The translations under genes were made by a program, and so were the position numbers. From Arachis hypogaea (taxonomy: Eukaryota; Streptophyta; Magnoliopsida; Fabales; Fabaceae), in assembly GCF_003086295.3 (NCBI RefSeq), contig NC_092055.1:119270692-119334691 (forward strand): a stretch of DNA of 64,000 nt, read 5' to 3'. Below, in pieces: positions 23,568-36,100 of the stretch. The notes under the pieces were generated by a model, which saw nothing but the letters and a program-made list of their open reading frames with translations, did not search any database and was not told the DNA's origin. Within the stretch, counting starts at the first letter, position 1, and the number at the start of each line of letters is the position of its first letter.

Positions 23568-24120
23568 TTTATATAAATACTTGATTTTAATTATTTATGC
23601 AACAAATTAAAAAAAACATTTTGCAAGTTACAATTTTTTTATTTGCATATTTCAACTTTAATGATAATTTTATTTTATTTATATATAAATATACTATTTC
23701 TTATTTTAATATACATGTTATGAACATTTAACTTTATAATTTTAGATTATTCAATAAATATAATTAATATAATCTTATTTCTATTATTTGACCACTAATA
23801 ATGGTTCTATAAATTTTTATTGGATAATTTACTTTCAAAAAAATAAAAAAATTAAGTTTATGAAAATTTAAAGTTAAGAACTTATTATGGTTACGTTCAA
23901 ATTTTAATTAATTTTATTAAATTACATAAATATTAATACTATGGACAAATTTTTTTAAAAAAAATCTTATAGATTCATATGTAATTTTTAATATCTTTTA
24001 TTTTTTTTAGAAGTGTCCAGACTTATCTAACAGTTTAGTTGTCTATACATAAAAATTCAAAAAAGTTAATTATTTTAAATGGATTATCTATTTATTATTT
24101 TTTATTATATTTTTAAATTA
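23568..24120. other. AT-rich spacer, no gene seen
   Basis: Highly AT-rich, with no ORF, terminal repeat or RNA gene recognised. Confidence 0.5.
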
Positions 24121-24935
24121 TATTGTTGTTGTAGGAATTGGATCAAAAGAGTGAGATTCTATTGCCAAAAGAGTTAGGAAGTAGGCCTTCTGGAGCGAGC
24201 AACAAAGTAGCGTGAAATATGATGAAGATTTTATGTATTAAGAGTTACATGTTAAGATATGTTTAATACTTTGTATAGGAGTTATTACTTTTGATTTTCA
24301 ATATTAAAAAAATTATATATTCTGTTTAATGCTTTGTTTATAAGTTATATAATATTTTGTTTATGGATAATGATTTTCTGTTATTGTAAAATTTTAATAA
24401 AAAATAATTTGTTTAACGCGATAAAAATGATGGTAAAAACTGCCTTGTTAAACAATAAAAAGTCATTTCACCTAGTAAAAATGTCGTTTTAACCAATAAA
24501 AATGCCACTGTCATGGTAAAAATGGCGGTTCAAAAACACCGTTTTAAGCAACCAAAAACGCCGTTTTAATGCCATTTTTACCAACCAAAATACCACTCTG
24601 TCAGGATAAAAATGACGGTTTATAAACGCTGTTTTAACAAACCAAAAATGCCATTTTACCTTGAAAATAATGGCGGTTTGAACTGCTATTTTAACCAAAT
24701 AGAAAATGCCGTTTTATTTGGAAATAACAATAGTTTGCACCATCGTTTTAACCTATCTGAAAACTACCATTTTACCCAAAAAAATTGTGACAATTTTTTA
24801 AAAAACTGTCGTAATAACTGGAATGCTGTCCATAATTACATCGCTTTCTAAAACCACCGTTCTTGGTAATAATGGCAGTTCAAACCGCCGTAAATACAAT
24901 TAAAAATTACCATTTTTACTAGATTTTTTGTAATG
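24121..24935 (+). mobile_element. CACTA (En/Spm-like) element, 3' terminal part
   Basis: The right terminus reads GATTTTTTGTAATG at 24922-24935, the complement of CATTACAAAAAATC (a CACTA-type end with C to T at base 3). The 500 bases before it are packed with short subterminal repeats around TGGCGGTT/AACCGCC and AAAATGCC in both orientations, as expected for this superfamily. Just upstream, TTGTTGTTGTAG precedes an exon-like ELDQKSEILLPKELGSRPSG ending at a stop near 24216. This may be the last transposase exon. No left end was found. Confidence 0.65.
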
Positions 24936-24976
24936 TTACTTGATTTGTTAGAGACTGTTGAAAGGCATGCTTGAAG

Positions 24977-26700
24977 ATGGCCGCGAAAAGCAAGCTTTCT
25001 GTCAATGGGGCAGAAGCGAAGAAGAAGAAGAATAATAAGGAAGTTTCAGTAGAAGCCAAGATTCTAAAAACCATATCAGACTGGTTGAATCGACTGGATT
25101 AACTGAAAATCGGTCATTTGGCCGGTCTGGTTGTTCTCCAAAATTGTCCTACAAAAAACCGATGAAAAAACAGTTGAACTAACGATTAACTGGAGAACCG
25201 GCCTAGATTTCAAAGGTCAGATTCGCTCTTCTACTAGTTAAAATGGCGCCGTTTTGTGTAAAAAAGAAAAACAATGAACAAAACAACACCCTCCCCCTTC
25301 TTTCTCTCACAAACACAACTGACTAAAAGCAACATAAACCCTATCAGAGCAATCATCACCAGAATCCCTAGCCGCCACCTTCTCCATCACCGATTTCCTC
25401 TCCTTGGCCAGAGGGTGTCGTCGCCGCTAGAATTGTGACAAAAAGCGTGCCGTCGTCACCAAAAGTGGTCTCTATAGATCGACACCCTCTTCTCTCCGTC
25501 GCGCTCAGAGCTCTTCTCCTCACCGTCGTGTCTCTCTTCAAGCTCTCTATCTCTCTCTGAGTTCACTCTGTCTCACTCTTATTAATCTCATTAAGAGATT
25601 CCCGAGCATTAGATTTGGATATATTTGTAATCTTAATAAGGGTCACTTCTTAGGGTTATGAGAAATCCAATAGATTTTGTTTGTGCGTGCTTGACTGCTT
25701 GTGTTAGGATTAGCCTCCAAATATTCTCTATGAAAGCTATGAAATATGAAATATGAAATAGAAATTGCTTCCAATTTTCATGCTTTTTGTCCTGATATAA
25801 TATAATTGCTTTGTGCTATTGCTGCTGCTACTTCTATCATTCAAATCAAGACGATGTGCTTTATTATGATGTCAAAAATAGTAAATGGAATGCTCTTACT
25901 TCTTGGTTGGCATGTAGTTTTTACTCCTCCAAATATGCAAATATGATTCTTTTTTGCAGGATGAATTTTATTTATTTTTTATTAATGCTTTTAAGGTAAT
26001 TTAGGCTGATTTGATTCTACTAATTTTAAAAACTAGGTTTGAATTATGATTTTTGTTTAGCAGATGTTAAAAGACTTGGAAGTTAAGGCATCCTTTGATT
26101 TTAGTGCTACATCTTCAATTCCACTCAATGCACCAAATTATTTATGCTAGAATCAATTCTTAGTTGTTTATGCTATGATTCTGATTCTGAATTGGTTATA
26201 CTAATTTTTTTTGATTTGTTGATTCTGGTTGTTGATTTTTTTGATTTGAGTTGTTGATGGTGCTATGGTACAGAGCTTCACTGCATTGTTTATTGTTGAA
26301 ATTTTCTGATTTTAAGTTGGTTATGCTGATTTTTCTTATTTGAATTTGTCATTTTTGCCTATTTTGATTTTTATTGGTTATAAATTTTGATGTTTGAAGA
26401 TGTTTGTGAACTTTTAATGATAAATTATGGATAATTTATTAGGTAAAATTGTAAAATTTTAAATTTTATCAACTTAAAAAATAAAAATCATTAAATTTAA
26501 ATTTTTAAAATTATATATTGAATTTTTAATAATTTTATTTTATATTTGTTTAAACCAATTGAACCCAGTTGAACCTTTGAACCATTGAATTAGTCACTCT
26601 ATCGGTTCATTAATCGGTTCGATTTTTGTAACCTTGGTAGAAACCCTTTGGAAAGAAAGGAAATTTTGGAGAAATGAAAAAAGTGAAGTTGAAGTAGAGT
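24977..26700 (+). pseudogene. Short ORF split by a hAT insertion, unrecognised
   Basis: An ORF starts ATG at 24977 (MAAKSKLSVNGAEAKKKKNN) and runs in frame to the hAT insertion. If the element and one target copy are removed, it continues in frame as LWKERKFWRNEKSEVEVELL and stops. That gives a basic, Lys-rich peptide of about 50 residues. I do not recognise it. It could be a host first exon or part of the adjacent CACTA element. The clean in-frame join is the only evidence that it was once coding. Confidence 0.35.
25057..26636. mobile_element. Non-autonomous hAT-type element with 8-bp target duplication
   Basis: The left end is CAAGATTCTAAAAACC and the right end is the complement of CAAGGTTACAAAAATC. 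Flanks are GTAGAAGC (25049-25056) and GTAGAAAC (26637-26644), matching 7 of 8, which fits a hAT target duplication. Subterminal regions are rich in CCGGT/ACCGG motifs. The left part has a pyrimidine-rich leader (25290-25560) like the 5' region of the element at 56893. No transposase ORF remains. Related ends occur near 40050 and 56893. Confidence 0.7.
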
Positions 26701-27185
26701 TATTAAATTAAAAACTAATATAGCATTAAATGATGGAAAGAGAAGCTGTAATTGCAAAACTGACACTCACAGTTCACAAACCGAGAAAAATTATAACTGC
26801 ACAAAAAAATTTTGAAAAGTTTTCTGGAGATCTTTGGCACTTTAAAAGTGAAAAACTTGTTTAGATTTGATCTCGTAAATTCGGGTGCTCATGACAAAGG
26901 GCTTAAGTCAAGAGATCTGAGTTAAGGTACTGGTTTATACAAGAATGATACTCATAAAAGGAGAGGATATTCAACAGGTAAAATCTAATCATCTCTAACA
27001 CCTAAGAATATTATTGACTTAAGTATCAGAGTATTTTGCAAGTAATCTTTCTGATCTGGTTCCGTAGTCAGCTAAATTAGGGAATCTGATTCCTTGATCT
27101 CACAAGCTCGTATCCTTTGCTACAAATACGAGCAATAATATAATCTTATAATTGCTGGAAAATGTTTTTTAATTATTCTTATATA
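26700..27185. other. Spacer, nothing recognised
   Basis: Moderately AT-rich sequence without ORF, repeat or terminal structure that I could identify. Confidence 0.4.
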
Positions 27186-27189
27186 CTTA

Positions 27190-27722
27190 AAGGTGTATGC
27201 GGGTCCGGACTCGACCTTAAATAATGAGCGGGTCTATTTTTGAGATCCTTATTCGGCTCTAGACCCGGTAAAATCTTACTATTTTCAGGTCACACTAAAA
27301 TCAAGTCTAAACTGGTAAAATCCGAGTCTTGATAAACTTTATGTCAAAAAATTATGATTCACTTATTTATAAAGGAAATAATATACTTGTTACGGAGAAG
27401 TTGATATCCATATTTGAACTTCAATTTGTCCATAAATTCTAATTTTATGCTTGTTTAATCTACTTTCTAATAAAACAAGTGTAATTAAAAATAAAACAAT
27501 AAGCTTATAATTAATATAAAATAATATTAGAATTAATTTAAAACTATATACCTTTTTTAGTCGGGTTCGCCTTGACTCGAACCTCGAACCCAGCCCTAAA
27601 TAATGACCGAGTCTATTTTTGAGATCATTATTCAGCTCTAAACCCGATGAAATTACACCAAATTAACTTAAAAAATATTTGGGTCCGGACCGGACCTTCA
27701 GACTGGGACAGGCCATGTACAC
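27190..27722. mobile_element. Possible hAT-like miniature element with internal repeats
   Basis: The left end TAAAGGTGTATGCGGG and right end (complement) TAGAGGTGTACATGGC resemble hAT termini. Two 55-bp direct repeats (27219-27273 and 27599-27653) share the core CGGGTCTATTTTTGAGATC and TTATTC.GCTCTA.ACCCG. No target duplication is evident, so the limits are uncertain. Confidence 0.45.
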
Positions 27723-27969
27723 CTCTATTTATGGTTGTTTCACAAATTAATATGTTATTAGTCTCACATAATAAATGCATGTAAATATTCTGAGACAAAA
27801 TTATTGCTAATAATAATAATATACCAATAATACTGTCTAACACAACGATAATAATAAAATGATGTTGATAACAAATAGTGCCATAATGAACTAGTACTGA
27901 ATTACCAAAAAAAAGGGCCCAACCAAATATCAACCCAACCACATGAACGGGTCCAAGCACATCTACCCT

Positions 27970-29986
27970 TAGGGGTGTTCGCAGTGCGGTTTGGTTCGGT
28001 TTTTGAGAGAAAAGTCATTCGATCCAATCGTCTAATTAAACTACAGTTCAGTTTGGTTCGATTTTTTTATCGAAGCCATCCGAACCAAACCAAACCAATT
28101 AAAATCTATTTGGTTTGGCTCGGTTTGTTCGGTTTTTTTAATCAATTAAAAAAAATACTACCATACTATTTCACAAAATCATAACATTGAAATCAACAAA
28201 CACAAATATACAATAGCTAACAAAGTATTGGTCTAATAAAATTTAACGACAAAAGAAATTCAAATACAACAATTAAAGAAGTTTAAAAGTTCAATAGTCA
28301 ACACAACTGAAAATAAAAATAAATTTCCATTAAAAGATAGCCAAGTTATACATTTTAATAATAAAGATAACAATTCATACCATGATACATGTGCCCGAAT
28401 CAATGAATCAACTCAAAGTTTAAGAGCATATAAGTCATGCTAACTAAAAAGGTGAATCTTGAATCATATCAGTTATCAGAACCTTCTATGCAACAATAAG
28501 AGCAAGACTGCAATTAGATCCATCAATCCAGCAACCATCTAATCAACCCATTGATACATACATACATACATACTTAATCCATCATCTAGAACCATCTTAT
28601 TAAAATAAATTTTAAGAGTAACCACTCAACATGATAAAGAATAAAGACATCTAGAAAATTATCTGATTTGATTAATAAAGACATCTATTCAATTCAGAAT
28701 GACCTCATCAATAATCAATAATAGCAGCAGTGAACCCTAAGTAACAAGAAAGCCACGAATTTGAATCAAATGGAAAGCAACAAGAAATGGTGTTGGAAAA
28801 TCCAAGTAAAAGCAGAGGCTCAACAAAATCAGACAGAAGAATAGAAATAGAAGTGAAACATATTCAAGGAAGGAAGAAGAAAAAACCAAAATAGTGCTGA
28901 GCAAGAGCAACAATGAATCAACAAACAAGAATACCAACAATAAAGTAAACAATACCAACAAACAGCAACAATGAATCAATGATTATTGAACAAAAATTAG
29001 TGAAATTACATAGTAACTCATTAGTATTATTAACAAAATTTCAAAACAAGCAAAATAAGTGCAGAAAACCAAAAATCAATTCAGAATCACATAATCACAG
29101 AATCAGAATCACATAATCAAATAATCATAGAATTTGAACTAAGCAAAACAAGCAAATTTGAACCCAACAACTCAGAAGCACAGAATCAATGTTATTAACA
29201 AGAAACTAACAAAACCCTAAACAAATCCAGCAACTCAGAATCACATAAATTATAATTAACAAAATCAAACCTTAACTATTTCATAATTATAAACCCAATA
29301 TGTCTAATTAGCTTCAGATACATAGAAGGAGAGAAAATCAAACCTGAAGTCAAGTGGATGGTAAGGAGGAAGAGCACTGGAAGAGGGCCAACCGGTGGCT
29401 GCTGTGTTGTGGGAGACTGGGAGGTGCTGGGTTGAACTGATGATCGTGGCCAGAACCCAGAAACGCTGCTAGTTCGTGACGTCTCACTGGCGTGGTGCTC
29501 TGCCCTGTTGAGTCAGTGGGTGGTGGCGTGTTGCTGGCCTGCTGGGTCAAAGGGTGGCGTGCTGGCCTGAAGAGGAAGGCTTCGCGGTGGTGGGACTTGG
29601 GAGGATCTCTGCTCTATCCACAAAGAGGAAGGCTTTGGCATTGGGATTCGGAGGAAGGCTTTGCAATGGTGAGACTTGGGAGGAACGTGGGTGTCGCAGC
29701 CTCGCAGGTGTGGAGACTCAAGGACGTGGGTCGCGCAGAGGGAGAGATTTAGAGAAGAGAGAGCTACTGAGCTAGGTTTGGATTGGGGATTTGGGGGGTA
29801 GGGTTTAGGGTTTTTTGCCAAATTGGTTCGGTTCGGTTAGGGTTTTCATGGTCAAAATCGAAAACTGAACCGAACCGCAAAAAACAACAAAACAATTTTT
29901 TTTCGGTTTTTTTGGTTTTTAATTTTCGGTTATTTCGATTCGGTTCGTCGGTTTAATTCGATCCGGATCGGTTTGGAACACCCTTA
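27970..29986 (-). mobile_element. Non-autonomous hAT element
   Basis: The left end TAGGGGTGTTC and right end (complement) TAAGGGTGTTC pair over 11 bases with one mismatch. Both subterminal regions are rich in CGGTTCGGTT/AACCGAACC, as in the hAT at 37841. The leader-like GC-richer part (29340-29820) sits at the right end, so the lost transposase gene probably ran on the minus strand. The interior has no transposase. The flanks do not show a matching 8-bp repeat (TCTACCCT versus CTTTATTC), so the ends are sequence-based only. Confidence 0.65.
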
Positions 29987-30570
29987 CTTTATTCTATAAA
30001 CTAATAATAGAGAGTCACAAAAAAAAATCGTCACAAAAAAATAGATAAACTTGTGTTTATTATTTTTATTTTTTTAAATTATTGGTATAAGAAATAACTA
30101 TCTTTTAACTTATGTGATGATATATGAGACGATAGTACGAGATAAAGAAATTAAATTACTTTTAAAATTATCTAAAATATAATTAATTTTTTTTAGTTTT
30201 TTATGGCATTTCCTAATCCAATAAGTCAAGGATTAATCTGTCACAAAGTATAAAACAAAATTTGAACCCTCTACACTTGTTTAAACGAAATAGTGAACTA
30301 ATCACTAAACCAATCCAACTTGATTAGTATAATTATTTTTATGTGATGATATTTGTTAGCAGTAAGTTATGATTTTTAGGCAAGACAAGATCAGGTAGAC
30401 AAGTCTCGGTTGAAAATATAAATTTATTTTAATAACTTATATTTTTATAATTATATTTTAAAATAACTAATTATGTGATAATCAATTTATATTTGGTTGC
30501 TTTAGTTAAAAAGTAATTTTAAAATAATTTATTATCTTTGGAATATGTGAGGAAACACAAATTTAAGTAG
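29987..30570. other. AT-rich spacer, no gene seen
   Basis: No feature recognised. Confidence 0.4.
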
Positions 30571-30576
30571 TATAAT

Positions 30577-31190
30577 TAGGAGTGAAAATGGGCCGAGTCA
30601 AACCGAGTTTTAGCTTTGACGAGCCTAACCCATGTTATAAATAGATGGTTCAACCCTAGGCCTATTATTTCTTATAAGTTCTTTTTTTCAAGCTCGATCC
30701 TAACCTGTTTAAAATTCGACAAGCCCACAAGCCTATTTGAAAAGTCTGTTTCGTGAACTAAAATTCAAAATAATAAAATTAAAATTTCTAAATTAACATT
30801 AATTTCAGTCCAAAAATTATAATTCATAATTTGTCAAGCATAATTCATTTATATATCAATTGTTAATCACATATCATAACCATACTTATAATCCATAAAC
30901 TTTTTCTTTGAACAATAAAACTACAATCTTAACTAATCTTGACTATTAATTCTTTTTAGTTTTGTTTTGTGTTTAATATAAGTAAAAAGTTAAAAGTCTA
31001 AACTAAAAATAATTTATTTTCACGAAAAAATATTTTAACGAGTCAGGTCCAATGAATTTTGTAGGCTTTTTTTAAGCCTATGACTTGACTTTTTTAACTA
31101 ACAGGCTTTACAAAAAGTCCAAATCTAGCCTGTTTAATAAAACAAGCTGAGTCTAAAATGCCAACTGTACCTATCCGACCAATCCACCCA
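30577..31190. mobile_element. Possible miniature hAT-like element inside a LINE remnant
   Basis: Begins TAGGAGTGAAAATGGGCC and ends ATCCACCCATCACTTTTA, with GGCCTA/TAGGCC-rich inner sequence. It abuts the LINE fragment at 31200. No clear target duplication was found, so this is a tentative call. Confidence 0.4.
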
Positions 31191-31199
31191 TCACTTTTA

Positions 31200-31500
31200 T
31201 CATTCTGTTCACAGGAATCTTTGAGATAATTTTGTAAATACTACCAATCATACTAATTGACCTAAAATCCTTCAGCTCTTTTTCAAATAATTCAGTTTTG
31301 AGACAAAGGGTTACCCAAGTCATGTTGATAGAACTAGATAGGTACCCTATTATAAGAAATCTAGGACCAACTCGCTAAAATCACTTCCAATGATCTCCCA
31401 CGTATTTTTGATGAAATACATATTAAAGTAATTTGGACCTAGTGTCTTTGAAGAACCACAACTCCACACTACCTCTTTGATCTCTTTTAGTAGTGAGATC
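31200..31500 (-). pseudogene. L1-type LINE reverse transcriptase fragment
   Basis: The minus strand reads EIKEVVWSCGSSKTLGPNYF, then FIKNTWEIIGSDFSEL. After two stops and a frame change it reads SINMTWVTLCLK and ELKDFRSISMIGSIYKIISK. This matches the order of plant L1 RT blocks (the K-PGPDG-N region, then T-ALIPK, then DFRPIS--G--YK). The catalytic FxDD region and the endonuclease are absent. It is a short broken remnant, cut at the left by another insertion. Confidence 0.75.
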
Positions 31501-32221
31501 TTCTTCAAATCAGCAGCTTGCTCTTAGTAGTTTTGTTAAGAAAACCTTCTTGTATTTTAATATTTGGTATCGTATCTTATTTGTATAAATTCTTGAAAAA
31601 ATCTTTTTGCTTCATTTTTTATCCTTTTAGGACCTCTGAATTTTCTACTTTTTATTTTGAGTTTCAATGTCTATTTTTTTTACGTTTAATTGTTGCCCTT
31701 ATATGAAAATATTTAATATTTTTATCTGTCTCTTTGATATATTTATCTCTTGACATTTGTCTTCAATAGTCTCCTTTCTTTTTATATCATTAAGGAATAT
31801 AATTATTTGAAGCATATTTGCTGCTCAGGCAATTATTTTTTAGCTACGAATTGTTTTAGCTGGCCAATCTACAACATCGTTTACATTAATAACATGAGTA
31901 AACTACAATTTCCACCCATAAAAGTTGAAAACGCTGACGAATCTACCCATAGAAGAAAGAAATTACCAAATGTACCCATCAATAATGACTTCTGTGTGTC
32001 GAAATTACCCAATCGTTATTTCGGCGTTGACTCCATTAGTAACCCTCCCTACATGGCACGTTATGGTGTTACGTGGCCAAGAAGGTCTTCATACGTGGTC
32101 TGATAAACTATGTGACTGTTATAATGAACCCTAACTCCTAAAATTTCTCAAATTTAAAAATTTTCTCATCTCTAACACAAACCCTAGCCTTAGTTTAACA
32201 AAATTCTTTAAAGATATTCCA

Positions 32222-32658
32222 ATGTCAATACGGAGACTCTTTATCCCACCTTTGAATGGGAGTTGTAGTTTGGAAGTTCAATTTTAAAGCGGGTGCATGA
32301 TAGGAAGTTCAATGGAAGATGCTTTTGTGGGTTGGATATGACCTTGTTGCAGTCGGGAACGACAATAAATCCTGGGAGGTGGTTCGTCCGCTGTCCCAAA
32401 CGGAAGGTATACCCTTTGTACACTTTGTTTTATTCGAAGTGAATATGTCTCTAATGTAAATTTTTTTTGCCATTGATAGACTTCAAACTGCAGTTACTTT
32501 GTATAGGTAGAATAAATCGAAGGTCAGTGGAAAGGTTTGAGGAGAGCTTGTTCAGAAAGAAAGATGCATAAAAATATTCTTAAGGCAGAGGTTGAGGTGA
32601 AGATGCTCATGAAGTTAGGGAAAATTGAAGCTGAAGTTACCAAAGGTTTTGGCTTGTG
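32222..32658 (+). pseudogene. GRF-type zinc-finger gene in the MULE
   Basis: A conserved zinc-binding pattern is split by an intron. Exon 1 has CFCGLDMTLLQSGTTINPGR and FVRCP (32320-32397). A GTATAC donor follows, and the intron ends TTGATAG at 32479. Exon 2 continues SNCSYFV, then a TAG at 32504-32506 where the family has Trp. C-x-C-G, NPGR-F--CP and C-(Y/F)-F-W are the signature of zf-GRF domains, nucleic-acid-binding fingers found in topoisomerase III, APE2/NEIL3 and many legume proteins of unknown role. The upstream ATG at 32222 is not in frame with the finger. The downstream part (LKAEVEVKMLMKLGK) looks like a short helical tail. Confidence 0.75.
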
Positions 32659-33171
32659 ACTATGTCAATCTTTATGGTATTTAACTTTGTGTGCAATGTG
32701 TATCTGATTTTGAGTAGGTTTTGAATCTCAATAATTCTTCGTGTATGATTATGCAATGCCATGGCTAGTAGTTTCGTGTCTATTCGATATTTTTGTGTGG
32801 CTGATATGTTTGGTTGTGTTGTCTTTGTTATGACAAAAATAACCATACTTGATTGAAAGATTGACATTTATACACATGACACATTAAAAAAAATGTTAAA
32901 TGTGATCTTGCAAAATATAAAACTTGCACAATATATCCCTTAATAACTAGTATTTTTGTTGACTGTTAAGGTATGCCAAAATAAGATGAAATATAAGTAA
33001 AATAGCATGCTATGTAAGTAGTGACTGAGCCACTGATACATGCAAAATAAGTGTCATTATCAATCATGATGATCAATCCAAACCAAAAACCAAAACATAA
33101 GCAAAATAGAGTAAAGTATGTGACATATCCAACAAAATAACATAAACTACATATTAGTTGTCCACTGTGAA

Positions 33172-36100
33172 CTAGAAGAAACAAAACACCCTAAAATTTA
33201 AACATGTTTGCTTCATGGATTTGGAGTAGAATTGCTGCTTCCACTTAATTCTCCATTCAATTGTGCAGTGGTTGACCCCTTTTTTTGCTGGTGGTCTAAA
33301 GCCTGGTCGGGGCCACCTAATTGACCTTGATCCTTTCATTTTAGGAGTTGACATGAAGTCTATGAACCTTGAAGTAGTTTTCTGAGAGGCAGCTTGCATG
33401 GCTTGAGGTGTCACAGTGGGGGGCAACCGAGATATTAGAGGTGATGACCTTACTGATGATTGTTTATTTGTTGCTGGTTGTCTCACAAGTGATTGAGCAA
33501 GTGATGGTAGCTGAGTACCATTTTGAGTGGATGATGGGGGGTTTTTTCAAATTCTTTTTTTCTTAGGGGTCTTTTTGCACTTGGTGGCCTAACTGAAGGA
33601 GGCCTAACTGGAACAGGAATAGGTTGTAGAATTGTTAGAGTTTCCTGCAACAGTTGGTACATATTAGTGTTATTTAAAAATAAATTATAAAATTAAGTAG
33701 TTAAGAACATTATTGGATGGACTTTTGGGGGTTGAGCTGCTACTGCTTCAGCTGCTTCAACAACTTCCATTGTTTCCTCCCAGAACATCTCTTCTAATCT
33801 TGTTGTCTTCTCTTCATCGTCTACAGCAGCTCCATTAGCAGAAGGTTGTTGAGTTGAACTTTGTCTTCCTACACTCCCAGCCATTGCTTCCTTCTTCTTG
33901 GGACAACTATGACTATTGTGACCAGTCTCTAACAAAAATTTTATGCATATAAAAGTGTCATTAATTATAATACTAAATTAACCAGGAATGAATTTGTATA
34001 TCTTTAAGCAATACCTGCAGGTAATGGGGCCATATTTTTTGGGAGCCCTATGAGGATCTAGATTGAGATCTTTTGGTCCATCATTCTTTTTGTCTCTTTT
34101 CAACTTTGGTCTCCCAATTTGCTTCTTGTAAACTAGGGGTAATATTAGAAGTAAATCCACATGTTACCAGTATTTTTGACTTGGGACAGGTTGAATAACA
34201 AATTGGTATGTTCTATTATGTGCCCCCATAGAGAGTCAATTGTGTGTATGTTCTTCTGGTCTCCTATTCTGGTATACAAGGATAGCACATGCCTGCCTAC
34301 AGGACAATCCAATTAATTGCCAAAATTTGCAACTACAAGTCCTCTTTCCAAGATCAACCATAACCTTGTGTGGCAAGCACTGAATTTCATAGATATTTTT
34401 AGGATCATCTCCTGTGGAAAATAGCCTCCACTTATTACTCTCTCTCTTTTCTCTTTCTCCAACCTACTCTGCTTCACAGGAGTGATAACTTCATTATATC
34501 CCACCAATGTCTTCTTGTTTCTAGCGATGATGCTCATCATATAACACCTCACCTCTTTAATCATAGTTATAGTAGGCTTCCCTCTCATCTTGATCCTATA
34601 GTTATTGTTTGTGTAATTGTCAAACTTTGAATATTCGCTAAAACCCGACCTACTCCATTGATTTGGGGGTATCCTATTCAGATACTCCCAAGCCTGGGGA
34701 TTAACCCATCTGATTCTATCCATAACAGCATTGAACTCTTGAGATGTTGTTACTTTGGCATATCTCCACATAGCCATCTTCAACACAGTGTCTCCCCACT
34801 GTTTCCTAAAATTTTGTCAGATGTACATAGCATAAAATCTGTTATGTGCTCCTGGATTTACTTCATGCAGAGCAGGGATGAATTTTTGGTGTAAACAAAT
34901 AAAATAATAACATTATTGCTATCATTTCTATACAACACTAAATATATACAATAGATGGACAATTACTATTAATTATCATCTAAATAAATATAGTTAGTCA
35001 TTCATTACCTTTTGCATGTCTGACATGAAATTGAACCCATTGATGGATGCGTCACCAAGGTCTTCTTGGAGGAGTTCCAAAAACCATTTCCAACTATCCT
35101 TGCATTCACATTCCACAACTGCATATGATATAGGATATATATGGTTATTGGCAAGCAGTCAGCAACTGTCCAAGATAGTAACCTTTAAGAAAAGTACCAT
35201 CCAACCCTATGAATGGCCTGTAGCCAACGGAAAATCCCTTCTTACAAACCTTCCAAACAAATGTATATCCTCTTGAATTTATGTCCAGTACCTTCCACAT
35301 AATTGGTGCTGATTCTTACAGTAGAGCCAAGGTTAGTCCTCATAACTTCATTTGCATAGTCCCTAAGAAGTGTATATTGAGCTATTTCCAACCCTTCAAT
35401 CCTTTCCCTTGCCTTCACCATAGCCTTATATATCTTTCTCTCATTGACAATTACATCATACTCCTTAAAAAAGTCTTCTGCCTGTCTTTGCGTCATTTCT
35501 GGGTAATCACGGATCTTGTTCTCAACATCAACAACCCACTTTATATTTGTAGATTTGTTCTTATTGACTCTGCTGCATATATGTTCATTGATAAACGTCT
35601 TCACTTGAAAGCTTAACAGATACGACCTATTCGCAAAGTATATCTGCTATGGACAATCCTCATCAAAACATATAGCCTTACACTTGGCAGAATCAACTCT
35701 TTGAAAGAATATGCTTTGGCCTATGGAATCCAATTCTTTGGACTCATAATAGGGGTACCATGCACCTGGATTCGACATATCTTTACCTTCCACATGTATA
35801 AATATTGAAGGATGCTTATTTGGATCCTGGTTAGGTATGAAGGTTTGCCCTGTTGGAGGAGGCCTCACTGTTGACCTTCTGTTCTTCTTCTTTTGACTCC
35901 CACCACCAATTTCTGGGTTTAAATTTGGTTCAGACTATGAACCACTGGTATGACCCCCTTCAACGGGTGTTTTCTCATCATTCTGGATGCCAGTATCCTA
36001 AGAATCTGGTTCATTGCAAGGTTGTGAGATGTATTGTGTAAAAATCTTAACAGATTCTGCAGTAACATTGTTAGCTGTGAGAGCAACTGACACTATAGAG

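Noticed and set aside
29350..29821. Overlapping ORFs in the GC-richer leader of the hAT at 27970
   Set aside because: Several frames are open on both strands because of base composition. No domain is visible.
27962..29994. 8-bp target duplication for the hAT at 27970
   Set aside because: The flanks TCTACCCT and CTTTATTC do not match. The element is called from its ends only.
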